The notes: generated from the sequence alone by a model not told the origin. Numbered from the stretch's first letter, positions 15,170 through 23,405 are shown. The stretch is DNA of 33,137 nucleotides from JACQFK01 sp964619955 (GCA_964619955.1 CAZUJF010000054.1:1-33137); one strand, 5' to 3'. Translations and numbers: made by a program.

Positions 15170-16242
15170 CCGACTTTGAGCAGGGCGAGACTCGACACGG
15201 CCATCACCGCCGCGACGATCCAGAAGCGCAGCGTGATCTTCGTCTCCGGCAGCCCCAGGAACTGGTAGTGATGGTGCAGCGGCGCGATCTTGAAGATCCG
15301 CCGGCCCGTCGTCTTGAAGCTCAGGATCTGCAGCAGCGAACTCCCCGCCTCGATCACGAAGACCCCGCCGACGAGGAAGAGCAGCAGCTCCTGCTTCGTC
15401 GCGCAGGCCACCACGCCCAGGGCGCCGCCCAGCGGGAGCGACCCGGAATCCCCCAGAAAGACCTGCGCCGGATGGCTGTTGAACCAGAGGAAACCGAGCG
15501 TCGCCCCGAGCATCGCGGTGCAGAAGACCGTCACCTCGGCGCTCGCGCTCACGTAGGGCATCCCGAGGTATTTTGAGTAATCAACCCGGCCCGCCATGTA
15601 GGCGATCAGCGCGTACGCGAACGTCGAGATGCCGAGGCAGCCGCCCGCCAGGCCGTCGAGGCCGTCCGTGATGTTCACCGCGTTCGTCGTCGCCACGATC
15701 ACCAGCATCACGAACCAGGGGTAGACCAGGTGGCCCAGGTTGACGTGGCCCAGGAACGGGACGTGCAGGCGGGACGCCACCTCGGGGTCGGAGCGGACCA
15801 GCGCCATGTGGAGGCCGACGCCGACCGCGAGGCTGATCGCGACCTGCAGCCAGAATTTCGTCCGCATCGCCATGCCGGTCTTGCAGCGCCCGGACAGCTT
15901 GAGGAAGTCGTCGGCCGCGCCCAGCGCGCCGAGCGCCAGCACCGTGAACCCGAGCACCCACATCACCGGGTTTTTGAAATTCCCGAAGAGGGCGGTGCTC
16001 AGCAGGATGGCGCAGACCACGAAGAGGCCGCCCATGGTGGGCGTGCCCTTCTTGCCCTTCATCATCTCGTCGAGCTGCGCCGAGTCGTTCTTCTCGATCC
16101 GCTCGCCGACCTTCTTCGCGCGCAGCCACGCGATGACCCGCGGGCCCAGCAGCAGGCAGACGCCGAAGGCGACGATCCCCGCCAGCGCCGCGCGCAGCGT
16201 GATCCCGTCGCTGAATCCCTTTCCGAACAGCCAGAGCAGCAT
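15166..16242 (-). CDS. mraY: phospho-N-acetylmuramoyl-pentapeptide transferase
   Basis: MraY transfers phospho-MurNAc-pentapeptide from UDP to undecaprenyl phosphate, making lipid I at the inner face of the cytoplasmic membrane. At 358 residues it has the normal length and about ten membrane helices. Family residues are present: the Asp pair D111-D112 (AADDFLK), NAVNITDGLDGLAGG at 187-201 with the catalytic Asp of NxxNxxDG, LGDSGS with D265, and the HHH loop at 323-325 (PLHHHYQF). A purine-rich AGAGGGGGAAGAAG precedes the ATG. It is the last gene of the division and cell wall cluster here; murD, ftsW, murG and later genes do not follow. Between it and murF lies a heptamer tandem repeat. Confidence 0.97.
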   Translation of the reverse strand: MLLWLFGKGFSDGITLRAALAGIVAFGVCLLLGPRVIAWLRAKKVGERIEKNDSAQLDEMMKGKKGTPTMGGLFVVCAILLSTALFGNFKNPVMWVLGFTVLALGALGAADDFLKLSGRCKTGMAMRTKFWLQVAISLAVGVGLHMALVRSDPEVASRLHVPFLGHVNLGHLVYPWFVMLVIVATTNAVNITDGLDGLAGGCLGISTFAYALIAYMAGRVDYSKYLGMPYVSASAEVTVFCTAMLGATLGFLWFNSHPAQVFLGDSGSLPLGGALGVVACATKQELLLFLVGGVFVIEAGSSLLQILSFKTTGRRIFKIAPLHHHYQFLGLPETKITLRFWIVAAVMAVSSLALLKVG

Positions 16243-16257
16243 CTTCTTCCCCCTCTC

Positions 16258-16275
16258 GCCGCGGCCCCCCGCGGC
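16258..16275. other. GC hairpin just upstream of mraY
   Basis: GCCGCGG (16258-16264) and CCGCGGC (16269-16275) form a 7-bp stem with a four-base loop, immediately before the mraY ribosome-binding site. It has no T-tract on either strand, so it is not an ordinary terminator. It may reduce mraY translation or stabilise the 5' end of a processed mRNA. Confidence 0.45.
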
Positions 16276-16297
16276 GGCACGGTGTCTCTCTCGTGGC

Positions 16298-16346
16298 CAA
16301 CTACCGTCTACCGTCTACCAACTACCAGCTACCAGCTACCAGCTAC
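16298..16346. repeat. short tandem heptamer repeat, seven units, between murF and mraY
   Basis: Seven perfect-length 7-base units follow each other: CAACTAC, CGTCTAC, CGTCTAC, CAACTAC, CAGCTAC, CAGCTAC, CAGCTAC. The last four bases (CTAC) never change; only positions 2-3 vary. The array fills the middle of the 122-base murF-mraY gap. It resembles the short tandemly repeated repetitive (STRR) heptamers described in filamentous cyanobacteria. No coding role is apparent. Confidence 0.93.
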
Positions 16347-16364
16347 GACCCCCGCCAACCCCTT

Positions 16365-17693
16365 CTACGCCACGCGCTCTCCGACCCACTTCACCACGCG
16401 CTCCAGCCCGAGGCTGCGCGAGCCCTTGAGCAGGACCAGATCCCCCTCGCGGACCAGCCGGTCGAGGCGCGGCTTCAGCTCGTCCACGGAATTGAATCCG
16501 TAGGCCTCCTTGCGCCCCCGGACCTCCTCCAGCAGCCAGCGGCAGTCCCGGCCCACGCCGACCACGACGTCCACGCCGCTTTCCGCCAGCTGGCGGCCGA
16601 GTTCGCGGTGGTAGTTCTCGGAGCTCGGGCCGAGCTCCCGCATGTCGCCGATCACCGCCACCCGGCGGACTCCGCCGTCGAGCACGGCGAACTCCCGGAC
16701 CGCGCGGGTCGCGGACTCGGGATTGGAGTTGTACGCGTCGTTGATGATCTTCACCCCCGCCAGGTCCAGCCGCTCCATGCGCATCTTGGGGGCCTTGAAA
16801 TCCGCCAGCCGCGCCGCGCATTCCTCGAGCGTCAGCCCCAGCAGCAGCCCCGCGGCGGTCGCCGCCAGGGCGTTCTGCACGTTCCACTCGCCGATGAGAT
16901 TCAGCCGGAATTCCACCCCCCGCACGGTGAAGCAGGAGCCGCGCACCGAGCTTGGAAAGAGGTCCGCCTCCGGCCCGAGACCGAACGTCACCACGCGGCC
17001 CGGCGGCAGCTTCAGGCGCGACAGGATCCGCGGGTCGTGGTGCACGACGGCCTTGCCGCCGCCCCGCAGATGCTCCAGCAGCGTGCATTCCTCGTCGGCC
17101 ACGCCCTCGAGGGAGCCCAGGCCTTCCAGATGCTCCGCCCCGATGCTCACGAGCACGGCCAGATCGGGCCTCGCGATCTCGCCGAGACGCGCGATCTCCC
17201 CGGGGTGGTTCGTCCCGATCTCGAGCACCGCGACCTCCGTATCCTCCGTCGCGGAGAAGATCGTCAGCGGCACGCCGACGTTGTTGTTGAAGCTCCCGTG
17301 CGCCTTGACGATGCGCCGGTCGCGGCCCAGCAGATGCGCGAGCATCTCCTTGGTCGTGGTCTTTCCGTTGGAGCCCGCGACGCCGACGATCCTCGCCCCC
17401 AGCGTCATGCGGTAGGCCGCCGCGAGGCTGCCGAGCGCGCGCGTCGTGTCCCCCACGACGAGCAGCGGCCCGGCCGAGGGGACTTCGTGGTCCACGACCG
17501 CCGCGACGGCCCCCTTCTCGAACGCGGCCGCGAGGAACTCATGGCCGTCGAAACGGGCCCCCTTCAGCGCGAAATAGAGATCGCCCGGGCGAAGCGTGCG
17601 CGTGTCCGTCGAAACTCCCGCCGCCCGGAGATTCTCGACGGGCCGGTCAGGCCGTCCACTGACGGCCCGGCTGATCCTGCTGAGCAGCATCAT
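16365..17693 (-). CDS. murF: UDP-N-acetylmuramoyl-tripeptide--D-alanyl-D-alanine ligase
   Basis: MurF adds the D-Ala-D-Ala dipeptide to UDP-MurNAc-tripeptide with ATP in the cytoplasm. It has 442 residues, near the family norm of about 450. The N-terminal substrate domain includes VSTDTRTLRPGDLYFALKG in shorter form near 27-45. The ATP-binding GSNGKTTTK is at 107-115. INDAYNSNPES and VIGDMRELG in the C-terminal part are MurF-specific. A start at 17693 is supported by AGGAGGAGG six bases upstream. The first 47 bases overlap the end of the small orf73, which suggests coupling of translation. mraY follows after a repeat-bearing gap. Confidence 0.96.
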   Translation of the reverse strand: MMLLSRISRAVSGRPDRPVENLRAAGVSTDTRTLRPGDLYFALKGARFDGHEFLAAAFEKGAVAAVVDHEVPSAGPLLVVGDTTRALGSLAAAYRMTLGARIVGVAGSNGKTTTKEMLAHLLGRDRRIVKAHGSFNNNVGVPLTIFSATEDTEVAVLEIGTNHPGEIARLGEIARPDLAVLVSIGAEHLEGLGSLEGVADEECTLLEHLRGGGKAVVHHDPRILSRLKLPPGRVVTFGLGPEADLFPSSVRGSCFTVRGVEFRLNLIGEWNVQNALAATAAGLLLGLTLEECAARLADFKAPKMRMERLDLAGVKIINDAYNSNPESATRAVREFAVLDGGVRRVAVIGDMRELGPSSENYHRELGRQLAESGVDVVVGVGRDCRWLLEEVRGRKEAYGFNSVDELKPRLDRLVREGDLVLLKGSRSLGLERVVKWVGERVA

Positions 17694-17868
17694 GGGTTTC
17701 CTCCTCCTTGAGTTTGGCGCCCCGGCAGACCTCGCAATCGTCGTCGTCCACGTGGGACAGGAGTGCGTCGACGCTCTCGGCGGTGATCTCGTTGACCGCC
17801 TCGAAAACCCGGTGGGCGAGGTACGGCGACAGGCTGAACCCGCCGAAGATACGGGTGCCTTCGATCAT
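17647..17868 (-). CDS. orf73: small unknown protein between murE and murF
   Basis: This 73-residue protein starts MIEGTRIFGGFSLSPYLAH and has a predicted helix (RVFEAVNEITAESVDALLSHV), an acidic run (DDDD) and a CxxC pair (CEVC near 45-48), then a polar tail. A strong GGAGGAGGGGG lies before the ATG, of the same style as in the other genes of the cluster. It overlaps the murF start by 47 bases. The CxxC might bind a metal or form a disulfide, but a single pair is weak evidence. I recognise no family. Its steady position inside the peptidoglycan gene order makes a role in wall synthesis likely but unproven. Confidence 0.6.
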   Translation of the reverse strand: MIEGTRIFGGFSLSPYLAHRVFEAVNEITAESVDALLSHVDDDDCEVCRGAKLKEEETHDAAQQDQPGRQWTA

Positions 17869-17956
17869 GGCTTTCTTCCCCCTCCTCCCGCTCGGCGCCC
17901 CGGGCCACCCCGGCCCGGCCGCGTCCCTGCGGGTGCGAATTCCGAATCCTTGAACG

Positions 17957-19417
17957 CTAATGCTTGGCCAGTTCCCCCAGGAGCTCCCGCGCGATCAGGC
18001 GGTCGTCGAAGCTGATCGTCCGGTCGCCGAAGATCTGGCTGGTCTCGTGGCCCTTGCCGGCGATCAGGACGACGTCGTCCCTCTGCGCCGACTGCAGCGC
18101 GAGCTTGATCGCCCCGCGACGGTCGGGCTCCATCACGCAATCCGCGCCCGACTTCAGCCCGCCCCGGATCTCGTTGAGGATGTCCATGGGGCTCTCGCTG
18201 CGCGGGTTGTCGCTGGTGAGCACCACCTTGTCCGCCATCTCGGAGGCCACGCGGCCCATCTTGGGGCGCTTGCCCCGGTCGCGGTCGCCGCCGCAGCCGA
18301 ACACCACGATCAGGCGGCCCCGGACCTGCGGCCGCAGGCAGTTGAGGACGTTGCGCAGCGCGTCGTCCGTGTGCGCGTAATCCACGAGGACCGCGAACTC
18401 CTGGCCCGCATCCACGGGCTCCAGGCGCCCCGGGACCGACTGCAGGTTCTCGATGCCCGCCTTGATGTGCTCGAGATCGTAGCCCATCGCCCAGGTGACG
18501 GCCGCCGCCCCGAGCAGGTTGTAGACGTTGTGGGTGCCGATCAGGCGCGTCTGCACGAGCAGGTCCTCCCCGCCGAGGCGCAGCCGCAGCCGCGTCCCGT
18601 GGAAGGTCCCCCGCTCGATCTGGGCGCCGACGTCGGATTTCCGCTTGAGGCCGAAACGCACCACCCGCCCCTGCGTGCGGGCCGCGTAGACGTCCGACAC
18701 GTCGTCGTCCGCATTGAGCGCGGCGATGGCCTTCGAGCTCAGCCCCTCGAAGAGTCGGCCTTTCGCGTCCCGGTAATGCTCGATCGTGGGGTGGTAATCC
18801 ATGTGGTCGCGCGTCAGGTTCGTGAAGATCCCGCCGGCGAAGCGCACGCCGCGCGCGCGGTTCTGGTCGAGGGCGTGGGAGGACACCTCCATCGCCGCGG
18901 CGGAGCAGCCCGCCTCCCGCATGTCGGCAAAATACCTCTGAAGCGTATCCGCGCCCGGCGTCGTGTTGTCGCTCGGGATCACGCGGGAGCCGATCGTGTG
19001 CTGGATGGTGCCCAGCACGCCCGCCTTCTGGCCAGCCGCCTCGAAGATCGAGCGGAGGATGTAGGTGGTCGTCGTTTTTCCGTTGGTCCCCGTCACGCCG
19101 ATGACGTTCATCTTGGACGTCGGATCCTGGTGGAAGCGCACGGCGAGCTCCGCCAGGGCCTCGCGGGCGTCGTCCACCCGGATCACCGGGACGGGGCAGC
19201 TGTAGATCGGCTTGGCGGAGACGATCGCGCCCGCGCCGCGCCGGATGGCGTCGTCCACGTACGCGTTGCCGTCGAGCTTGTTGCCCTGGACCGCGACGAA
19301 GAGGGTTCCGGGCTGGACCGCCCGGCTGTCGCAGGTGACGCCGCGGATCTCCGCCTCGCGGAAGTTCACCCGCTCGCCCGGAAAGGATTCCAGCAGTTCG
19401 CTGAGCCGCACGCCCAT
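17957..19417 (-). CDS. murE: UDP-N-acetylmuramoyl-L-alanyl-D-glutamate--2,6-diaminopimelate ligase
   Basis: MurE adds meso-diaminopimelate to UDP-MurNAc-L-Ala-D-Glu in the cytoplasm. From ATG 19417 it has 486 residues. The ATP site GTNGKTTT is at 110-117, the Lys that is carbamylated in this family is K219 (YRDAKGRLF), and DYAHTDDAL is at 346-354. The substrate motif is DNPR at 403-406, the form tied to diaminopimelate rather than lysine, so the cell wall is predicted to be the meso-DAP type. GAGGGGGG lies a few bases upstream. A second in-frame ATG at 19516, also with a good AGGAG-type site, would add 33 residues that no MurE needs; I prefer the shorter form. Confidence 0.95.
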   Translation of the reverse strand: MGVRLSELLESFPGERVNFREAEIRGVTCDSRAVQPGTLFVAVQGNKLDGNAYVDDAIRRGAGAIVSAKPIYSCPVPVIRVDDAREALAELAVRFHQDPTSKMNVIGVTGTNGKTTTTYILRSIFEAAGQKAGVLGTIQHTIGSRVIPSDNTTPGADTLQRYFADMREAGCSAAAMEVSSHALDQNRARGVRFAGGIFTNLTRDHMDYHPTIEHYRDAKGRLFEGLSSKAIAALNADDDVSDVYAARTQGRVVRFGLKRKSDVGAQIERGTFHGTRLRLRLGGEDLLVQTRLIGTHNVYNLLGAAAVTWAMGYDLEHIKAGIENLQSVPGRLEPVDAGQEFAVLVDYAHTDDALRNVLNCLRPQVRGRLIVVFGCGGDRDRGKRPKMGRVASEMADKVVLTSDNPRSESPMDILNEIRGGLKSGADCVMEPDRRGAIKLALQSAQRDDVVLIAGKGHETSQIFGDRTISFDDRLIARELLGELAKH

Positions 19418-19567
19418 CTTTCCCCCCTCTTTGCGGCGCGGATACTGGACCCGCGACGTGTGCAAATAGATGTGCCGGAGCCAGGCCGGCACCGACCGCC
19501 GTTCAGGCGACGACATGAACGCCCCCCCTCTCCTGTTCCGCCCGGCCCCTGCGGGGACCCGGACGGC

Positions 19568-21268
19568 CTATTTCACGTAGACCAGGCCGCGCTGCAGGAT
19601 GCGCCCCACCACCGGGGCCGCCACGGCGCCGCCGTAGTAGGCCCCCTGGGGCTCGTCGAGCACCACCGCGATGCAGAGCCTCGCGTCGTCCGCGGGCGCG
19701 AACCCCACGAACGAGGCGATGTATTTCTCGTGCGTGTACTGCTTCGTCCTCGGATCGATCTTCTGGCTGGTGCCGGTCTTGCCGGCCACCTTGACGCCCT
19801 CGACCGCGGCCTTCTTGCCCGTGCCCTCGCTGACCACGCTCTTGAGGATCTCGATCATGTCCCTCGCCGCCTTCGCGCCGATCACGCGTCCGGCGGACTG
19901 CGCCCCGTGCTCCTGGAACACGGTGCCGTCGCCGGAGGCCACGCGCTTGACCACATAGGGGCGGTAGAGGATGCCCCCGTTGGCGATCGCGCTCATGGCG
20001 GCCGCCAGCTGCAGCGGCGTCACGGCGATCTCATGGCCCATCGGCACGGACGTTTCGCTGTAGATCGTCCATTTCGAAAGCGGGAAGAGGCGTCCGTCGT
20101 CCTCCGCGGGAAGGTCCACGCCGCTGTAGGAGCCGAAGCCCCAGGCCTTCATGCACTCGTACAGGCGCTTCGACCCGAGCGTCAGCGCGCCGATCTTCGC
20201 CGCGCCGATGTTCGAGGAGAACTTGATCACGTCCGTCACGGTGATCGTCGCGTACGGATGATGGTCGTGCAGCGTGCGCGGCCCGTGCTTCCAGAGGCCG
20301 TTCTCGCAGTCGATGCGCGTGTCCGGATGGATCAGCCCGAGATTCAGGGCCCAGGCGGCGACGAACGGCTTCAGGGTCGAGCCCGGCTCGTACGGCGCCG
20401 CCACCGCGCGGTTCAGCCGGCTCTCGGCCGTGGATCCCGCCGGATGGTTGGGATCGAAGGCGGGCCGGTTCGCGAGGGCGAGGATCGCCCCCGAGCGCGG
20501 ATCCAGCACCACCGCCACCGCCCATTTCGGCCGGTACTCCGCGCAGGCCGCCTCCAGTTCCTCCTCCACGACCTTCTGCAGCAGGACGTCCAGCGTGAGC
20601 ACCGCCTCGCGTCCGGAAAGGTCCGCCCCGGGGCCGTCGATCACGCGGCGCACGCCGTCCAGGGAGACCGTGACGGCCGGCGCGGGCACCCGCAGCGACG
20701 CGTCGAGGATGCGATGCAGGCCCTCGTGATGCCCCGGATCCGCGCTCTCGAAACCGAGCACGTGGGCGGCCAGGCTCCCCTGCGGATACTGCCGCTGGTA
20801 TTCCGTCGCCAGGCCCAGGCGGATTTCCGGGTTCTTCTTCGTGGGCTTGAAGAGCGGGTCGGCCAGCAGCGCCTTGACGGCCTCCGCCTCGGCCGCGGAG
20901 ACCCGGCGCTTCAGCGACACGTAGTCGCGGTTTTCCGCGGAGAGCTTCCGGAGGACGTCCGCCTCCTTCAGGCCCAGGACCGCCGCGAGCCGGCGGGCGG
21001 ACGCGGGCTTGTCGTCGATCGCGGAGGGGTTCGCCCAGACGGAGGGAACCGGCACGGAAAGCGCCAGGACCTGCCCGCGGGCGTCGTAGATCGGCCCGGC
21101 CGGGAGCTGCTCCCGGATGCGGCCGGTGGACTGCGCCTCCCGCCGGGCCGCGTAGACCTCGTGACCGGCGACCTGGATGGTGTAGAGGCGGACGCCGAGA
21201 GCGAAAAAGGCCGCCGCGAAGATGGCGACGAACACGCCGGCCCGCCGGCGCGACGACGTATCCACCAC
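19568..21268 (-). CDS. ftsI: penicillin-binding protein 2/FtsI-type septal transpeptidase
   Basis: FtsI is a class B penicillin-binding protein that crosslinks septal peptidoglycan in the periplasm. It has 566 residues with one N-terminal membrane helix (about 10-27). A PBP dimerisation domain follows (PIYDARGQVLALSV near 59-72), then the transpeptidase domain with all three active-site motifs: STLK at 297-300 (nucleophile S297), SSN at 351-353 and KTGT at 497-500. Translation starts at GTG, as AGAGAGGGGGCA directly precedes it. No PASTA domains are seen at the C-terminus, unlike the Gram-positive or sporulation types. Its place between ftsL and murE is the classical order. Confidence 0.95.
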   Translation of the reverse strand: MVDTSSRRRAGVFVAIFAAAFFALGVRLYTIQVAGHEVYAARREAQSTGRIREQLPAGPIYDARGQVLALSVPVPSVWANPSAIDDKPASARRLAAVLGLKEADVLRKLSAENRDYVSLKRRVSAAEAEAVKALLADPLFKPTKKNPEIRLGLATEYQRQYPQGSLAAHVLGFESADPGHHEGLHRILDASLRVPAPAVTVSLDGVRRVIDGPGADLSGREAVLTLDVLLQKVVEEELEAACAEYRPKWAVAVVLDPRSGAILALANRPAFDPNHPAGSTAESRLNRAVAAPYEPGSTLKPFVAAWALNLGLIHPDTRIDCENGLWKHGPRTLHDHHPYATITVTDVIKFSSNIGAAKIGALTLGSKRLYECMKAWGFGSYSGVDLPAEDDGRLFPLSKWTIYSETSVPMGHEIAVTPLQLAAAMSAIANGGILYRPYVVKRVASGDGTVFQEHGAQSAGRVIGAKAARDMIEILKSVVSEGTGKKAAVEGVKVAGKTGTSQKIDPRTKQYTHEKYIASFVGFAPADDARLCIAVVLDEPQGAYYGGAVAAPVVGRILQRGLVYVK

Positions 21269-21300
21269 TGCCCCCTCTCTCTACCGCCCGGAACCGCCTA

Positions 21301-21615
21301 CTAGCGGCGCGCCGCCGGCGCCAGCGCCGGCTGCGGCGCGGCCGGGATGCTCCCGGCGGCGCTCAGCATGTTTTCCTGTCCGATGACGTTCAGATCGACG
21401 CCCAGGGCCTTCGCACGCGCGGCCACCCGGTCCGGGCGCCGCGATTCGGCGAGCTGCTGCAGCAGCGCGCGGTTCTCCATGGAAATCTTCCGGAGCTCCT
21501 GGCGTTTCGCCGAGAGCTCGTAGCGCGCGATCGTCGAGCGGAGCGGGCCGGCCACGGCCAGAAGCGCGAGATTCAGCAGGATCGCCACGACCAGCGTCGC
21601 CCGTATCGCCTTCAC
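21301..21615 (-). CDS. ftsL: FtsL-like small bitopic division protein
   Basis: This 104-residue protein starts at GTG 21615 and has one membrane helix (about 7-24, LVVAILLNLALLAVAG). A coiled-coil-like region follows (ARYELSAKRQELRKISMEN, LLQQLAESRRP), then RVAARAKALGVDLN, then an Ala/Pro-rich tail. That layout, with a short cytoplasmic start, one helix and a periplasmic coiled coil with a 'A-ALG' segment, is typical of FtsL, the partner of FtsB/FtsQ that activates FtsI/FtsW. Sequence identity in FtsL is always low, so the call rests on layout and position. Its GTG overlaps the rsmH stop (GTGA), and a GAGGGGG precedes it. Confidence 0.8.
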   Translation of the reverse strand: MKAIRATLVVAILLNLALLAVAGPLRSTIARYELSAKRQELRKISMENRALLQQLAESRRPDRVAARAKALGVDLNVIGQENMLSAAGSIPAAPQPALAPAARR

Positions 21616-22496
21616 GCGTCCCCCTCGCTCCCGGTCCCGGGCCGTTCGATGCACCTCAGTTTCGCGCTGCGCGCCCGCGGATTCGCCAGGACCTCCGCGC
21701 GCGCGGCCCGCAGCGGCTTCTTCGTCACGAGCCTCATCCCTTCCAGCGCCTTCGCCTTGAAGGCCCGCTTCACCAGCCGGTCCTCCAGCGAGTGGAAGGA
21801 GATGACCGCGCAACGTCCGCCGGGCCCCAGGTATTTATCGAACGAATCCAGGAATTTCTTGAGGTTGTCCAGCTCGCCGTTCACCGCGATGCGGAGGGCC
21901 TGGAAGACCCGGGTCGCCGGGTGAGCCCGGCCGTGCCTCCCCAGGAGGCGTTCGACGAACTCACCCAGCGCCCGGGTCGATTCCAGGATGTCGACCCCCG
22001 CGATCCCCCTCTGATCCACGATCGCTTTCGCGATCCTCCGGGCCCTCGGCTCCTCTCCGTACTCCCTGAACATCCGCTCCAGGTCCCTCTCTCCAAGTTC
22101 CCGGAGCAGATCCGCCGCCGTCCCCGGAACCTGCGGCGACATGCGCATGTCCAGGGGACCTTCGAATCGAAAACTGAAACCCCTGGCCGCGCTGTCCAGC
22201 TGAAGCGAGGACACGCCGACGTCCAGGAGCATCCCGTCCACGACGGGCACGTTCAACCTTTCAAGGATCGACGGCAGGTTCGCGTAACTGTCGCGCACCA
22301 CCGTGGCGGACGGCCCCAGCCGCTCCGCCGCCCGGGAGGCCGCCTCCGGATCCCATTCGATCCCGATGACGCGGCCGCCGGCCTTCTGGATCGCCTCCGC
22401 ATGCCCGCCGAGACCGAGCGTGCCGTCCACGTAGACGCCGCCCGGACGCGGCCGCAGCAGGGAGACTACTTCGCGTAAAAGAACGGGTTCGTGCAC
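21612..22496 (-). CDS. rsmH: 16S rRNA (cytosine-N4)-methyltransferase RsmH
   Basis: RsmH (MraW) methylates N4 of C1402 in 16S rRNA. From GTG 22496 it has 294 residues and begins VHEPVLLREVVSLL, the usual RsmH N-terminus. The SAM-binding DGTLGLGGHAEAI is near 24-36. GMLLDVGVSSLQLD and FEGPLDMRM are the family-specific signatures, and CAVISFHSLEDRLVK is the C-terminal catalytic-domain motif. The frame stays open to ATG 22589, and a long AGAGAGGGGGG lies 50 bases upstream, so the true start could be earlier; homology favours the GTG. The stop overlaps ftsL by four bases. Confidence 0.94.
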   Translation of the reverse strand: MHEPVLLREVVSLLRPRPGGVYVDGTLGLGGHAEAIQKAGGRVIGIEWDPEAASRAAERLGPSATVVRDSYANLPSILERLNVPVVDGMLLDVGVSSLQLDSAARGFSFRFEGPLDMRMSPQVPGTAADLLRELGERDLERMFREYGEEPRARRIAKAIVDQRGIAGVDILESTRALGEFVERLLGRHGRAHPATRVFQALRIAVNGELDNLKKFLDSFDKYLGPGGRCAVISFHSLEDRLVKRAFKAKALEGMRLVTKKPLRAARAEVLANPRARSAKLRCIERPGTGSEGDA

Positions 22497-22623
22497 GCGA
22501 GCGCCCCGGTGAGGTGAGTGCTGCAGAATGAAGGGCTCCCCCCTCTCTCTCCAGTACGACCCGACACCCTCCAACCCATCGCCCCTCACCTCGCCGGGAC
22601 GCTCGGTCCCGCTTTCGAGCCTC

Positions 22624-22890
22624 CTACAGGAACGTCGCCGCGCTGCGGAAGGTCGACGCCGGACGTACCGGCTTCGCCTTCAAGCCCGCCAGGCTCATCA
22701 ACTCCCACATCCGCTCGCTCAGATCGACCGTCGGCGCGATCGTCCGGACCCGCATCAGGCGCTCATGGATGTCCTTGAGCGCGAAGACCACCTTGAGCGC
22801 GTCCGCGCGCTCGGGACGCCGATCCCCCAGTGACGCCAGGAACCCCTTCACCACCTCGAAAGAGTCCGTGCCCCCCTCGTTCTCCGCCAT
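22624..22890 (-). CDS. orf88: small unknown protein between mraZ and rsmH
   Basis: This 88-residue soluble protein appears mostly helical (SFEVVKGFLASLGD, ALKVVFALKDIHERLMRV, LSERMWELMSLAGL) with no membrane segment, Cys or catalytic motif. GGAGGAGGGGG precedes the ATG with good spacing, in the style of the other genes in this cluster. It lies 36 bases after mraZ and 127 bases before rsmH. mraZ and rsmH are normally adjacent, so an extra gene here is unusual. No family is recognised. The helical, heptad-like spacing of Leu/Val would fit a small partner protein, but this is only inference. Confidence 0.6.
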   Translation of the reverse strand: MAENEGGTDSFEVVKGFLASLGDRRPERADALKVVFALKDIHERLMRVRTIAPTVDLSERMWELMSLAGLKAKPVRPASTFRSAATFL

Positions 22891-22926
22891 GCTCGCTCCC
22901 CCTCCTCCGCGGGCCGCCGTGAGCTC

Positions 22927-23385
22927 TTAGGACTTCGGAGTCGGCCACATCGCACGATTGCGATCGACGATCTCCTCGTCCAGGCTTTCCGTCGCCGCCC
23001 GGTATTCGTCCACGTTCCAAATCTCGATCCAGTCCACGTTGCCGACCATCAGCACGTCTTTTTTCAGCCCGGCGTAGTCCATGAGCTTCTGGGGCAGCAC
23101 CAGCCGGTTCTGCGCATCCAGCGAGCCGAACTCGCCGCGGGAGGCGAAGAAGCGCATGTACTTCGCAGGATCCTTCGCCTTGTTGGCCTCTTCGCGCAGC
23201 TTGGCCGCCACCAGGCGCCAGCCGCTCATGGTGTAGAAGCGCAGGCAGTGCTCCCCCGACACCGGGCTCGCCACGATGAAAAAACCCTTCTTGTCTTCGG
23301 GATCGCTGACGAAAGCCCTGAATTTGGAGGGAATCACCAGCCGATTCTTCTCGTCAATGGCGTGGCTGAATTCACCGACAAACAC
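22927..23385 (-). CDS. mraZ: transcriptional regulator MraZ
   Basis: MraZ is the DNA-binding repressor of the division and cell wall cluster and forms a ring-like multimer. The 152 residues hold two SpoVT-AbrB-type halves: SHAIDEKNRLVIPSKFR near 7-23 and SLDAQNRLVLPQKLM near 88-102. Both have the DxxxRLxxP signature. Translation begins at GTG 23385 (MFVGEFSH), with AAGG about nine bases upstream. In front lies a TGGGN-type operator, consistent with autoregulation. This gene opens the cluster that runs to mraY. Confidence 0.96.
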   Translation of the reverse strand: MFVGEFSHAIDEKNRLVIPSKFRAFVSDPEDKKGFFIVASPVSGEHCLRFYTMSGWRLVAAKLREEANKAKDPAKYMRFFASRGEFGSLDAQNRLVLPQKLMDYAGLKKDVLMVGNVDWIEIWNVDEYRAATESLDEEIVDRNRAMWPTPKS

Positions 23386-23405
23386 AGGGATAACCTTCCG
23401 CTATT

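Noticed and set aside
16298..16346. CRISPR-like array
   Set aside because: Units are seven bases with no spacers; it is a microsatellite-type repeat.
17960..21304. A 1114-codon open frame on the plus strand opposite ftsI and murE
   Set aside because: It is antisense to well-supported genes; high third-position GC keeps the opposite frame open. The translation is Arg/Asp/His-rich without domains.
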